64,000 nucleotides of DNA, taken from NCBI GenBank assembly GCA_037176725.1, contig JAZBRS010000013.1:7753001-7817000 (forward strand). Direction: 5' to 3'. The translations under genes were made by a program, and so were the position numbers. The notes under the pieces were generated by a model that saw only the letters and a program-made list of their open reading frames with translations, did no database searches and was not told where the DNA came from. Shown piece after piece: positions 22,008-34,548 of the stretch. Origin of the DNA: Posidonia oceanica (lineage: Eukaryota; Streptophyta; Magnoliopsida; Alismatales; Posidoniaceae). Each line of letters begins with the position of its first letter. Position 1 is the stretch's first letter.

Positions 22008-24343
22008 ATGGCCCAGTCTGCTGGTGAGTCCCAGATTCCTGTTGCTTTGGAGGGGATTTCCGTTTCGGTCCCTCCGACTCTCGCTTTGGCCCCCTCTGTA
22101 CCAGTGCTTCCCCCTCTGGTACAGGCACCTCCCCTTTATTCTGTGGGGTAGTGGCAGACTCCGTCGGACCCGGTCGCCGAGTCTATCTTGGTGTCCGCCA
22201 CTCGTGTTCCGGAGACACCACTAACTCCTCTCTCCCAGGGTTATGTCACTTTTGACACCGGCTTAGGACCTCCGCCTCTTGGACAGTCTGTGTCCTGGCC
22301 GCTTGACTCTGGTCCCCCGCTGGCACTGCATTTCAGCGTCTCCACTAACGAGACTCCTGAGGCACAGTACCAGCAACTGATGGAGGCTGCCCAGAAACTG
22401 TAGGGCATGGCTCTATCTCTTCGCCCTTCCTTCACTCCTACTGCTCCCGAGGCTCCTCTGCGGCCTGCTCTTGCTTCTCAGGCATTCCCTTCTGCACTCC
22501 CGCTTAGGCCATCGCCCCAGCTACTCACTGCTCTAGCGATGGGGGCTCGGCTTCCGCCTCCTACATTTGCACAACACACTGCACAGCATATTCCTCTGCC
22601 ACTTGCTGGCCAGTCCTTCGGGCTGGTTGGAGCGCAGTACCCCGCAGGCCTGCCGGCCGGCATCGTGCCGGTGTAGCAGCTGTCACTCCAGCACTCTGCA
22701 TTACCCACTGCACAGCATGCTAGCTACTCTTACCCCCTGCATCAGCAATCCCCTACCCCAGCATGCATTCCTACACACACTGCACATCTGCACGGATAAG
22801 CCGCCCATCATGTCGCTCCACCAGGCGACGTGATGGTGGATCCGGAGGAGCACCTCGTTGCGACCCTTTCGGCGTATGTGGCTCCTGCTCTTGCTGCTCC
22901 ATCTCCTTTGGCAGCAACTCCAGAGTCCAACAACGACAGGTTCGTTGTTCTGGAGAAGGCACTTCGTCAAGTGCAGGGCACAGACCTCAGTCCTACCAGT
23001 TCTGGGACCTCTGCTACTTACCAGAGGCGGTGCTCCTATCGAAGTTTCGCATCCCGGTCTTTGAAAAATACAATGGTAGAAGATGTCCAATCGCACATCT
23101 GAAGGCATACTACGAAGATCTCGCTCAGCTCTAGGCTGACGAGAGGTTGCTAATCCGTTTGTTCCAGAAAAGTCTGACTGGCCCCGCACTCAAGTGGTTC
23201 ACCTTGCTTGACATAGCCGCCATCAAGACATGGAACGACCTTAGCCAAGCATTCCTAGGACAATACTCCTTCAACCTCGACCTGGTCCCAAAGTGCGCAG
23301 ACCTAGTCCCAACAAAGTAGAATCCCAGCATGCCGTTTGGGGAGTATATCGGCTGCTGGCACGCCCTTGCCTCATAGGTTCGGGATGGACCCTCTGACGA
23401 GGAGTCCCTCGAGATTGTGATCGAAGGTGCGCAGCCTTCTACTGGGGCTTTGCTCAGCATTCAACATGTCACAACCTTTGCAGCACTGATTCGGGCTGGC
23501 ATTCGCGTAGAGAGTTCGCTATGGAGTGGCAACTTTCCGGTACTCTCTGCATTTGCCAAGTAGGCCACCGTCAGCAACAGCAGCAACACCAGCAACAACA
23601 GCAGCGGTAGCAGCAGTAGCCGTCCTAGGAAGAAGGACTCACCGAAGACCGCCGTTGCATACGTCGACCCTTCGCCTGCGCCTGTTCTTCTAGCGGTTTG
23701 GCCTCCCATGAATCAGATAGTGTACGCACCAACACCTAGGGCACCCCCCACACCACAAATCACTACCACCACCCAACCGGTCTATCCTGCCGCACTGGTC
23801 CGGCAAGAGCAGCACCAAGGGCAAAGGCGACGTTTCAGAGAGCGGCATCAATTCACCCCACTGGTGGAACCGCTGAGTGTCGTCCTCCCCAAGGTCGTGC
23901 CATATCTGAGGTTTCCCGAGGTTCGCCCGCCGCCAAATCCACTTCCGCATTGGCATAAGGCGAATCTTTTTTGCGACTTTCATCGAGTCGTAGGGCACTC
24001 AACGAACAGTTGCCTCACTCTACGGGACACCGTTCAGAGCTTGATCGAATCGGGAACGATTACGATCCACACACACGAGGCATCCACTCCTGCACCTCCA
24101 TCAGCATATGCCCCTGCATTAGCATTAGCATCTCCTCATGCCAGCATCGTCCACCAGCCTCTGCCGGAGCATTCCAACCCAGAAGGCACGAGGACCTCGG
24201 GAATTCATTCTCTCTTCCCTTCTGGGCCTACTCCGTCTGTGGTGGACCCCTCTCAGCTTATCCATGATATTTCTGAGCCCTTTCCTCTCTCCCTTTACCA
24301 AGCGGTGGTTACCGGTACCGAGTCGGGGATTCATATGATCTGA
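22008..24343 (+). pseudogene. Element A gag
   Basis: The start is ATG at 22008 (MAQSAGE), the position matched by the gag start of B (MAQRTIE). A proline- and serine-rich N-terminal part is followed near 23010-23130 by the capsid-like core (FRIPVFEKYNGRRCPIAHLK), TGPALKWFTLLD, and a zinc knuckle C-x2-H-x4-H-x4-C (CDFHRVVGHSTNSC) near 23970. Breaks: a one-base loss near 22985 moves the frame, and TAG codons stand at 23132, 23318, 23375 and 23561. Element B has CAG at three of these four sites. Gag would form the virus-like particle in the cytoplasm. Confidence 0.8.
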
Positions 24344-25620
24344 CCGCGTGCCAGGCTAGAGCGCTCTACCGCGCGCCCTACCATGCATCCTCAAGCTCCT
24401 GCCCCTGTTCACCTTCAGGCCAGACCTCAGGCCCAAGTCCTTGGCTCCCTTTTAGGTAGACCCCCGTTAGGACCCCCTGTTCGCCTACTAGCTAGGTCTC
24501 AACCAGAACCCTCCTCACCTTCCCATCAGCATCACCCTTTTCCCCATCGCCCAGCAAATGCCCCTACAGCCCCTCTTGTGCTCACAGCACATGCTCCCAT
24601 GGTTATTAATCTGACTGGGGACACCCATCACATGCCCTATAACTACGCTACGAAAATGTGTGCAGAAGTCACTCGATCGGGGAGAGTCTACAAGCCCGCA
24701 GCACCGGTGGTAAGGCCCAGCCGTCCAGCACCCGCTGTACCTCCACCAGCAAGCTAACCCGCAGCACCTCCAACATCAGGCCAACCCCTCGTACCTACCA
24801 CAGCGAAGCCTACCACCAAAGCATCCCCTCCTACCACCAAAAAGAGCCAACCCAAAACTGACATAACCTCCCAGCTTAAGAAGGTTAAGGTAAACATTTC
24901 CATCTAGGACCTCATACACTCATCTTCTGAACACCGCGAGATTTTCCTCCGAGTGTTCCAAGCAGTCCATGTGTCCCAAGTTATAGAACCTGCAGCCCTG
25001 GAAAGCATGCTAGGCATGATCGCGGAGCCCCAGGTCATCTCTTTCACGAGCGATGAGCTACCTCCAGCGGGGATTAATCACAACTAGCCCTTGTTTATCA
25101 TGGTGCAATTCAAAAACTTCTGCATTCCCCTGTCATTGATTGATAATGGATCAGGCCTTAACGTCTGTCCCTTGCGTACAGCAACCAAGCTCGGATTCAA
25201 AGCCGAGGATATCACCCCGGCAATAAAGGGAATGACAGCTTTTGATAACACCCACCATAACTCTCTAGGGATTTTGATTATTCCTGTCACCATTGGCCCG
25301 GTCGTATTCAATGTAGAATTCTACATTTTCAACTTCGAGCCCAATTTCAATCTTCTGCTTGGGCGCCCTTGGCTGCATAAGCATCAGGTCATCCCCTCGA
25401 CCCTCCAGTGCATGATCAAGTTTCGCCGCGGCGACGATGTTATCGTTGTCATGGCAGAAAACTTTGAGAAGGAGCGGTTCGAGGCGATTGCACCCATCTC
25501 TTTGCAAATTGTCCCTTTTGACCCTGAGCTTTCAGATGCCTTGTATCGAGTTAATCGGTGTGAGCCGGTTAACTTTATACTTGATCTTGAACGCGTCAAC
25601 TCCTTGACCGTTCACAGCAA
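24344..25620 (+). pseudogene. Element A protease region
   Basis: A proline-rich stretch (24380-24870) leads to an aspartic protease domain at about 25090-25450. The active-site sequence is LIDNGSGLNVCPL, that is D-N-G-S rather than D-T/S-G, followed by the hydrophobic repeat ILIIPVTIGPVVFNVEFY and LLGRPWLH. B has the same DNGS, so this is a property of the family. TAG or TGA stops stand before and inside it (for example TGA near 24341, TAG near 24905 and 25087). A deletion of about 17 bp relative to B near 25618 shifts the frame. Confidence 0.75.
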
Positions 25621-27189
25621 CAAAATGTCTGTCACAGGTGGGACTATGTCAAGGAAACGCCGCTCGGACGATACGACCAGGGAATCGCTGAGTCGATCAG
25701 AGCAGCAGAGCGAAGAGATTCCGAAGGTCTCGGATACGACCTGCAGTCTAGCGAAGATAGATGCATGCAGCCAAAGAATCAGAGGATGGCCATCCCTTAG
25801 GACCTCACTAACTTTACCAGTGCAGGTACCCTTGATTCAAGCAGTAGTGAAGCTGCAGCACAGCAAGTATCATGCCCGAGCTCTCCACTGCCGACGGCAG
25901 AATGGGTCTGCATTGAGGACTACTACTCAGGTGAGGAGCAGTTTGATGTAATTGAAGCAGCCCCAACCAGCAGTGAGACTCAGCTCAGCGCAGCAGCATC
26001 TCGGTCGGTTTGTCTGGCACTTACTGATGTAGCAGTAGAATTGGCAGGTCCTATGGTAGAATTGACAATCCCTCCTCTTTCTGTAGTTTCACTAGCATCA
26101 CCCACAACCGCAGCAGCAGCTCCAGGGTCAAGAGCACGCCCTCAGGCACTATTCAGCAGTCCACTTGTGGCCGCAGCCGCACTAGCATGGAAGTCACCTT
26201 TTTCGATGATGCAGTCAGTTGGATCAGACGGCAGCGTGACTCGGCCCGCTTCATTGACAGCGCCACAAGCAAACTAGGCGGCTCTATCAGGCATACCGCT
26301 GTTAGCTTCAGCAGATCTCGCTTTGTGGAGGATTCCCGCCGATGCTATAGGGAGACAACCACTGTCACCCATGGGCACTGGCGCTTTGTCCCCCAGCCCG
26401 ACCATCCAACCATCGGCCCTCCGGAGGAGCACTTGTGCCTCCCCTCCAGCAGCAGCAGTGACCTTGGTAGCATACCCACCAGCAGCACACCTAGCAATCA
26501 GCCAAGAGCCAGAAGCCACTACTGCCTACTACGTCGACTCACCCTCGGATGAGGAGGGAGGAGCGACTGTAGAGGCTCAGGTTGACTTCATGATGGGGGA
26601 CTTGGAGCAACTGTTCCAAGAGCAGCTTGTGTCCCTAGCAAAGGACATTGCAGAGCATCAGGCAGCGAGGAAAGGGAAAGCCGTGGTCATGGATCCCTCC
26701 CTGCAGGAAGATCACGCCTCTATCATGCTCCTAGAGGAAGATCTAGTAGCAGCAGCACCCACTAGACCTGATGAGCTAAGCACCCTACAGCCAGGGGGTG
26801 GGTCTAGATGGTTTGTGCAGCACATGCCCCACTCGGGCAACACAGCAAGCGGTAGTACACAGATCAACCGCCAGCCTGACATATTCCCCGCAAGCACATT
26901 AGAATATGCGAAGGAAGCACCAGCATCAGCAACATCAGCACAGCAAGCATCAACAGCATCAGCACAGCAAGCATCAGCACCCACAGCGCAGCAAGCATCA
27001 GCTCCCGCAGTACAGCAAGCAGCACCCGCACAAGCAGCACCCGCACAAGCAGCAACCGCACGGTCAGCAGTAGCACAGTCAGCAGGAACAGCACAAGCAG
27101 CAGCACAGATCACAGAACAGATAGCAGCAGCAGAGTCAGCAGCAGTAGTAGAGCAGGTAAAGGAGATTGCCAAGATAGAGGTCACGCAC
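25621..27189 (+). pseudogene. Element A protease-RT linker with Ala/Gln repeat
   Basis: Conserved with B as protein (AYYVDSPSDEE, a DELxTLQP motif, and SRWxVQHMPH), so it was coding. Stretch 26930-27170 is an imperfect GCACAGCAAGCATCA-type repeat giving Ala-Gln-rich sequence that B largely lacks. No function known to me. In Ogre elements an intron lies between protease and RT; I could not define one here. Confidence 0.6.
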
Positions 27190-28635
27190 TGAGGATACAG
27201 AAACACTCGGGTAAGCGTGACCATCCTGAAGCGTCACCAGGGCCAAGCAACGGAACATATGCACTCCTTCGATATCTCAAACCCCACCTTTGAGAAGGAG
27301 ATCCTCTCCGAACTCATTGCATATGGAGAGGAGGATGATACAAGCGAAGATGAGAATGATGAACCATCGCCTGAGTTCCGGCCCCACGACGATGATCCAG
27401 GAGGCCCCAACCTCCATGTTGAAGAAGAGACAGAGGTTGTCAGCATCGACACAGCAGAAGAAGCCAGAGAGGTCCGTATCAGCATCCATTTGTCGCCCCA
27501 GGCTAAAGCAGAATTCATTGCGTTCTTGAAAGAGTATGCAGATGTCTTCGCCTGTAGCTACAAGGATATGGTCGGCCTCGACGTTGAAATAGTCGTGCAC
27601 AACCTGCCCTTAAATCCAGACGCAAAGCCAATAAAGTAGAAGCTAAGAAGATGGCGACCGCAGTGGCTGCTCATGATCAAAGAAGAGATCATGAAGCAAC
27701 ACAATGTCAGTTTCCTGAAAGTCGTCCTTTACCCTGAATGGCTTGCAAACGTCGTGCCAGTGCCCAAGAAGGATGGCTGAGTCTGCATGTGCATCGACTA
27801 TCGGGACCTGAACAAGGCAAGTCCCAAGGACGATTTCCCATTGCCACACATTGACGTCCTAGTCAACAACACTACAAGGCACAAAATGCTCTCTTTTATG
27901 GACGACTTCTCCGGCTACAACCAAATTAGACTAGTAGAAGAAGACATGGAGAAAACCTCCTTTATCACCCCTTGGGGAGTCTTCTGCTACCAAGTTATGC
28001 CGTTTGGGCTAAAGAATGCTGGCGCAACCTATCAGAGGGCAATGACTGCATTATTCCACGACCTCATGCACCAGGAAGTTGAGGTTTACGTGGATGACAT
28101 GATTGCCAAGTTCAAAGAGCTCGAGGATCATCTCGCCTGTTTAAGGAAGCTCTTTGACTCTTTGAGGAATTACAAGTTGCGCATCAACCCCAGCAAATGC
28201 GTATTCGGGGTATCGTCTGGCAAACTCCTGGGCTACATTGTTAGCCAGAGGGGGATTGAAGTGGACCTGATGAAGGCAAAAGCCATCGTGGACATGCCAC
28301 CCCCCAAGACTGAGAAAGAAGTCCGAGGCCTACTTAGGTGCCTGTAATATATCAGTCGGTTCATCGCACAGCTCACACCTATCTGCGAACCGATCTTCAA
28401 GCTCTTGAGGAAGAATGCACAGATCAACTAGAGCGAGGAGTGCCAAGCTGCCTTTGACAAAATCAAGCAGTTGCTCATCAAGCCTCCTGTTTTGGTTCCT
28501 CCCACGCTAGGAAGACCTCTTCTTCTCTACCTTTCTACCACGCAGCATTCCATGGGCACCGTCTTAGGCCAGCATGATGAATCGGGTAGAAAGGAGCACG
28601 CCATCTATTACCTGAGCAAGAAATTCAATGATTGC
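27190..28635 (+). pseudogene. Element A reverse transcriptase and start of RNase H, cut by element B
   Basis: RT motifs in order: RWRPQWLLMIKEEI, VPVPKKDG, CIDYRDLNKASPKDDFPLP, LSFMDDFSGYNQI, FCYQVMPFGLKNAGATYQR, EVYVDDMIAK (catalytic YVDD at 28087-28098), and LLGYIVSQRGIE. It continues into the RT-RNase H connection and RH1 (YLSTTQHSMGTVLG, AIYYLSKKFNDC). Stops: TAG 27637, TGA 27778, TAA 28345, TAG 28432. The frame is cut at 28635 by element B and resumes exactly at 55838 (EARYNAIEKT). Confidence 0.88.
28631..28635. repeat. Target duplication ATTGC, left of element B
   Basis: ATTGC is repeated at 55833-55837. Removing B plus one copy restores the reading frame of A across the site. Confidence 0.95.
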
Positions 28636-31600
28636 TGTAGTAATCCTAGTGTTCGGATCGTCCATGCACGTTGCCAAAGCTCGCATGCACCGATCAGAAT
28701 CAAGTTCACTATTAGCGGGTGTATCCGAGAAGGAAGACTTGACTCGAAAACACTTTAAAAAATGGAAAAAAGGAAAGACAAGACAAATCAGAGTCGCCAC
28801 CGTGTCTATTAAGTCGGGAGACAAGGAAAATCTGGGAAATGCGTGAATAAACACGCAAAACCAAGCAAAAGGTGCAATGCAATGCAATGCAAATGAAATG
28901 AGATGCAATGAGATGCAAATGATGTGACTCGTGCCTAGGATAAGGGGCAATATGGTCATTGCGGGCCATGAGAAAGGGCAAGGACTCTTGTTACGTGCGG
29001 GGAAGGTGTTAGGCACCCCCAACACGCCCGAGAATCGATCTTTCTAGGCTTACGCTCGCATATGCAGGGAAATGCATACTTTGGATGCGTAAGTGCCATG
29101 AATGCCTAATTAGATGCTCAAATGGGTGCTTTAAGTGATAGAATGCGTGCAAGGAATTAAACGTGCAATCTAAGTGCTCAGTAACGCTGTCTGTGTTCCG
29201 AATCGGGCAAACCCTGGTCCATGAGAACTCCAGGCAATAAGCATCACTGCCCTAATGCAAATGCAGGTGATAAAACCATACACATGCAAGCGAAATGCAA
29301 GGGAAAACAACAGCAATCACGTAAAACGGTGCGAGAAACGAAAACAGGCATGCAAAACGGTGCAAAGGAGAAGGAAAACGAGAGTGGGCACGCAAAACTG
29401 TGCAGAAACAGGCGAAAACAGATGCTGGCACGCAAAACGGTGCAGAAACAGGCGAAAACAGATGCTGGCACGCAAAACAGTGCAGAAGCGAGCACACAAA
29501 ACGGTACAAAAGCGAGCAAAAACAAATGCAGGCATGCAAAACGATGCATGCAATGCAAATGAATGATGTGTTGTGATTCAGATAGACTTATCTTGAGGAT
29601 CTAAGGCCAGATCTGAGATAACTTTGGTTAGAATGGAAGATCATTCGACCAGGAAGACCTGGACAGTTAGATCGTGGAAATCCAACGGTCTGATCAAAAG
29701 TTATTCAGGTTTCAAGTCAGAAGGCTCAAGGGCCAGAAAAGGTAGGGGCCTAAGCGCAAATAGTCCCTAAGGGTGTGCAATGCAGGATGTATGCATGCAA
29801 AAGTGATGAAAATGCTTGAATGGATGCATGGGTGCAATGATTGATGACATGGGAATGCAAATGCATGCAAAAATGCAATGCAAGAACCTAAGTGTAATTT
29901 TGAAAAACTACAGGGTCCTATGTGCAAAATGCCCCTAACTGTGTGTGAAACAGGTCTAAATGCATGCAGGAATGATAATGCAGCAATGCATGGATGAATG
30001 CAAGGTTAATTAGGGGATATGCATGCAAAAATGCAAGAAAAGGACCTAAATGCAATTTTTAAAACATGTAGGGTTTAAATGCAAAGCCAAGAAAGCATGC
30101 AAACATGCAAAAAACTGAAAACAGGGACTGATATGCAATTATTATGTTTTTATGGGTTTTTATGCAATGCAATAAGGTTTTAACTGCAGATTAAATGAAT
30201 TTTAAACCAATGAAGGACTGGTATACAAATAAACATTGTTTTTTGGATTTTTGTGCAATGCAATAAAGTTAAAATCATGATTTAAATGAAATGCATGAAC
30301 TGCACAGGACTCAGATGCAAATAAAATGTATTTTTGGGTTTTTCAGTAATGCAATAAGGTTTAAAACATGATTTAAATGATGAATGATTGAACTGAGGAC
30401 TAAAATGCAATTAAAACATGCTTCTGGGCTTTTTATTAATGCAATATAGTTTAAATGCTGATTTAAATGAAATGCATGAACTGTGGTTGGACTAAAATGC
30501 AATTTTGAAAACACGCAGTATTTTATTGCAATGCAGTATGATTTAAAAGTCATTTAAATGATTTTCAAACCAAATGCAGGACTCAGATGCAAATAAGATA
30601 AAATACAGGGTCTAAAATGCAATGTAATATGGAAAAAATGCAAAAATGGATGCTGCGAATGCATGCACTGGACTAAAATGCAATAATAGTAAAATGCATG
30701 ATTAAAAATGCAATGCAATAAGGTAAACATGCAAATTAAATGATTTGAATCAACTGTAGGAGGACAAAAGTGTAAATAGAATTAAACAGAGGGCTTAAAT
30801 GCAATGTGATATGATAAAATGTAGATTAAATGATTTCTATGTATCAACAGAGGACTCAAGTGTAAATAACATAAATTGCTGGAGTTAAATGTAATGTAAT
30901 AAGATAAAAACAAGCATTTAAATGATTTAAATCAACTGCAGGACTGATATGTAAATAAAGTAAATTGCAGGATTAAAACTAAATGACATTAAAAGACTTT
31001 GAACTGCAGAAATATTGAAATGCAATAACAATAAATAACAGAAGTTAAATGTAATGCAATAAAGTTAAAATCAGAAATTAAATAAAGCTTAAACTGCAGT
31101 AGGACCTGAATGCAAATAAATAAACTAAACGGACCTAAATGCAATGCAATGCAAAACCTAATAAGCTAAGGAAAAATAAAACCTAAACCTAACTAATGCG
31201 AATAAAAAAAAGCAGGTGAACAGTGGCAACGGCTTGTCGGGGAAGAAAGCCTGGTGCAGGCACTGTCGGAGGTCGACAAGGCTCGGGCGATGCTCGGGGA
31301 GGTCCGACGAGGTGCGGCGGAGGTTCCGAAGGGGTCGGCAGTGCATGATGGCTGACGGAGTGGCCTGGCAATGCAGACGAAGGTCTGCAGAGCTTGCAGA
31401 AGGTGGTCCGGCTGCTGAAGGCAACAGTGGAGCTCGGTGATGCAGTGGTTGGACTGCAGGAGCTGTGGTGGTGCTCGGGGAGCGTCGGCAGCAGCGGAGC
31501 AGGCCGGGGGCGTAGCAGCGTAGCAGGAGCTCGCTGGAGAAGATGAACAGTGGCGGAGCTGACTCGGCGGTCCTAAGCTCTAAACTAGTTTCTAATCGCC

Positions 31601-34061
31601 TAGGAAGCACCAGAAGACTAGAATTAAGTTAAATGTGAAGAGTTTTACCTGTTTGGGTGGCTGGAGGTTTCCCCCGACCTCAGTGGATCGTGCTGCTACC
31701 GGCGGAGGTGGCAGCGCTGCTACGGGCATCCTCGGCGGTGCGCGAAGCATGGGATGAACTGCTGGAGGTGGTCCAGAGCTCAGGGGCCGAACAGGAGCAA
31801 GTTTGGTCGCTCGGGGAAGGAGATGGATTTTTTGGATGGTCTGCTGTGGAGCCGAGGTTGCCGAAGTGGGCTGTTGCTCTCCGGGCTGAATGGCTGCTTC
31901 TGGTGGCTTGGTGGGAGTTCAGTGAAGGTGGAGGAGAGGTTGAATTGGGGTGGAGGCCGTTCTAGAGGTGTGGTGGATGTTTTAGAGTTTCTGGTGGAAA
32001 TGGAGCCGCAGGTGTTTGTGGTGGATTAGGAGTGATGCAGGAGGTTCTGGGGTGAAATGAAGGGTGTGCTAAGATGCTGGTTGGTCAGGGAATGTTGGGC
32101 TGGATTTGGAGGAGATGGCGTGGTCTATGGTGTTGGGAATTTTCAGGGAAGGGGTGCTCTGGGTGTGTGTGAAGGCTGAGGGTGTTTGAGGTGCTTTCTA
32201 GGTTGGTTTTTTAGGCTCTGGTGTAGGGAGAGGGGTGTGGGTGCTGGTGTGGATTTGGGGAGTGAAATGTGGGTGCTTGAGGAGCTGTGAGGTGGCTGGG
32301 TTGCTTGGAAGAAGTTTTGGGATTTTGGAGGAGGAAAAAGGGAATTGGGTTCTGCTCTGGAAATGGTGGTGGAAGGAGAAGGAGGATGTTGGTTTGGGCA
32401 TGGGTTGCTGGAGGAAGTTGAAAGGATTCTGGGGGCTATTCTAGGGGAATGGAAGCAGGTGTTTGGGGAGCTCTCTCTGGTTTTCTCACACGAAAAATCT
32501 CTGGTTCTCTCTCTCAATTCTCACTAGTAAGGTGGTTGGAGGAAGGAGAAGGGATTCTGGTTTTGTTCTGCTTTGGGCACTCAATTGCCATTACAGGAGG
32601 TATGGGTTTTGGCTAGCAAATGGCAGAGGCTGGCAGTGACTGGGAGGCCGGCAATGGGCGTGACTCGTGAGGCTGAGACCGCCGCACGGTGGCGTGGCGG
32701 TAGAGATGGAGTGGGCGGTTGCTGCTGCTCGTGAGGAGGCTGTGAGTGCAGAGGGAGTACTGGACTTGCAGGTGCTGATGATGGTTTGAAGCAAGAGGGG
32801 GAGGGAAAAGAGGAGAGGTTGGTGTAGGCCGAAGAAAAGAGGAGGAAGAGGAGGCGTGGGTAGTGGGCCGGGCCTGGAAAGGGGAAGAAAAGAAGGGAAA
32901 AAAGAAAGAAAAAAAGATGGAAAGAAAAAGGAGAAAAAATGAAGAGAAAAAAAAGGAAGAAGAGTAGTTGGGTTTTAGTTTCTTTTTTTTTAAGTTGTGT
33001 TTTTCAGAATTTAGGTTTCTTAATTGTTTTAATTATTTAAGTTTTTCTTTTGATTTTTAGTTGTTTTAATTTTTCATTTGATTGTTTTAAGGTTTTTAAT
33101 TGTTTTGTTTATTTAAGTTTTTCTTTTGATTTTAAGTTTGTTAATTGTTTTAATTTTTCTTTTGACTGTTTTAAGGTTTTTAATTGTTTTGTTTATTTAT
33201 GTTTTTCTTTTGATTTTAAGTTTGTTAATTGTTTTAATTTTTCTTTTGTTTTATGGTTTTTAATTGAGCTTTTTAGATTTAAGGGTTTTGAATGGTTTTT
33301 TTCTTATGTTTTCTTCTTTAATTGTTTTTAATGGGTTTTGATTTGTTTTAATTGTCTTTAAGTTTTGAAATTTGTTTTTAAGTCTTGAAATTTGTTTTTG
33401 ATTGTTTTTAAGTCTTGAAATTTGTTTTTAATTGTTTTTAGGTCTTGAATTTTGTTTTTAATTGTTTTTAAGTCTTGAAACTTGTTTTTAAGTTTTGAAA
33501 TTCGTTTTTAATTGTTTTTAAATTGTTTTAACTGTTTTAGATCGTTTTTTAAGTCTTTTAGTTTGTTTTAATTTGTTTTTAAATTGTTTTAACTGTTTTA
33601 GATCGTTTTTAAGTCTTTTAGTCTGTTTTAATTTGTTTTTGAATAGATTTTCTTTTGAATTGTTTTTTAAGTTATTTATTTAATTTTCTAGTTGGATTTT
33701 TCTCTTTAATTGTTTTAAGGAGTGTTAAATGGAGCTGATGATGAGTTTGAAGATGGAGGATAATGAGAAGAGAGAAAAGGATAATGAGGTGAGAAAGAAG
33801 GGTAATGACTTGGATTTGGAAGGGTTTTGGGTGAGTGTGTGACCTAGGGTTTCTAGGGTTTGACCTAGGGTTTAACCTAGAGTTGTCTAGGGTTTTAAAT
33901 GGGATTTTTGAAGGGTTTTTTAGAGGGTTTTCCTAGGATTTTTGGATGGGTTTTCCTAGGGTGAAAAAGGGTGTTGTTTTGGGTTTGATTTTGAAGGGTT
34001 TTAAAGGGACCACAAAGAGAGAAAGAGAGCCAATTCAGCCTGTCAAAATAAGGTGTCAACA
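28636..34061 (-). repeat. Element B 3' LTR (5426 bp)
   Basis: In plus coordinates from left: the U5-like part shared with A (28640-29230), 39-40-bp repeats with GCACGCAAAACGGTGC (29330-29550), ATGCAA-rich sequence with about 90-bp diverged repeats (29750-31150), a GC-rich block (31200-32900), a purine tract, a T-rich block with TTTTAATTGTTTT repeats (32980-33720), and the TGACACC end. Open frames in it are not conserved proteins. Confidence 0.9.
30150..31150. repeat. Diverged 90-bp tandem repeats in B LTR (3' copy)
   Basis: The word GCAATGCAATAAGGTT or a variant recurs near 30164, 30255, 30346, 30437 and 30527, then more loosely. Each is followed by GATTTAAATGAAATGCATGAACTG and AGGACTxAxATGCAA-type sequence. 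The same array occurs in the 5' LTR at about 51860-52860. Confidence 0.75.
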
Positions 34062-34074
34062 GATGCCCCTCCCT
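34062..34074 (-). other. Element B polypurine tract
   Basis: The minus strand reads AGGGAGGGGCATC immediately before the TGTTGACACC of the 3' LTR. A has AGGGATGGGCATC at the same place. This is the plus-strand DNA primer site. Confidence 0.85.
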
Positions 34075-34548
34075 GAGCGAGGTCAAGGGGACCGAGGTCG
34101 CTGCTCAAGATTGACAAGACATCCCATCTGACCGGAGAGAGTTAGATACTTTTGGCATGAGTCACTTGTTCGGCGGATGCACCGAAGATCATGACTCGAT
34201 GCCGAAAGGCCAGAATGCAGATGTAGGTGCTGATGCTGATGGAATGCAGCGCATGCCAATGCAACTATCTAATATGTAGTGCGACAGCTAGAGAGATGAA
34301 GGGTGGATGCAAAAGGATGCTAAAAAAAAACGCGATGCAGTGCGAAAGTCTGGCGGCTAGTCCGGACTCACGCGACAAACGGCACCAGACAAGTCTGATG
34401 GGCTTGTCGACCGGGCAGAAAGCAAAGCGACTAGAGCCGCGCAAAGAAAAAGGGCAAAGAAAACAAAAGAAGCGTGAGAGGAGAGGGGCACCTTCTCCTA
34501 TCACGGAGACATGCAGGACTTCGTTTTCCTGGAACAAAGTCACGCGGG
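34075..34548 (-). other. Element B 3' UTR between satellite and PPT
   Basis: No gene. 34075-34210 is related to 62640-62785 of A (words such as CTTGTCAATC(C/T)TGAGCAGC, TTCGGTGCATC and GCCGAA), so the segment next to the PPT is conserved between the two elements although the satellites beside it are not. Confidence 0.7.

Noticed and set aside
31158..32527. Several open frames in the GC-rich part of the B LTR, repeated at 52864-54225
   Set aside because: They occur on both strands with low-complexity products and differ in frame and length between the two LTRs.
33000..33720. T-rich block as a matrix attachment region or origin
   Set aside because: It is an internal LTR repeat present in both LTRs; base composition alone does not support such a role.
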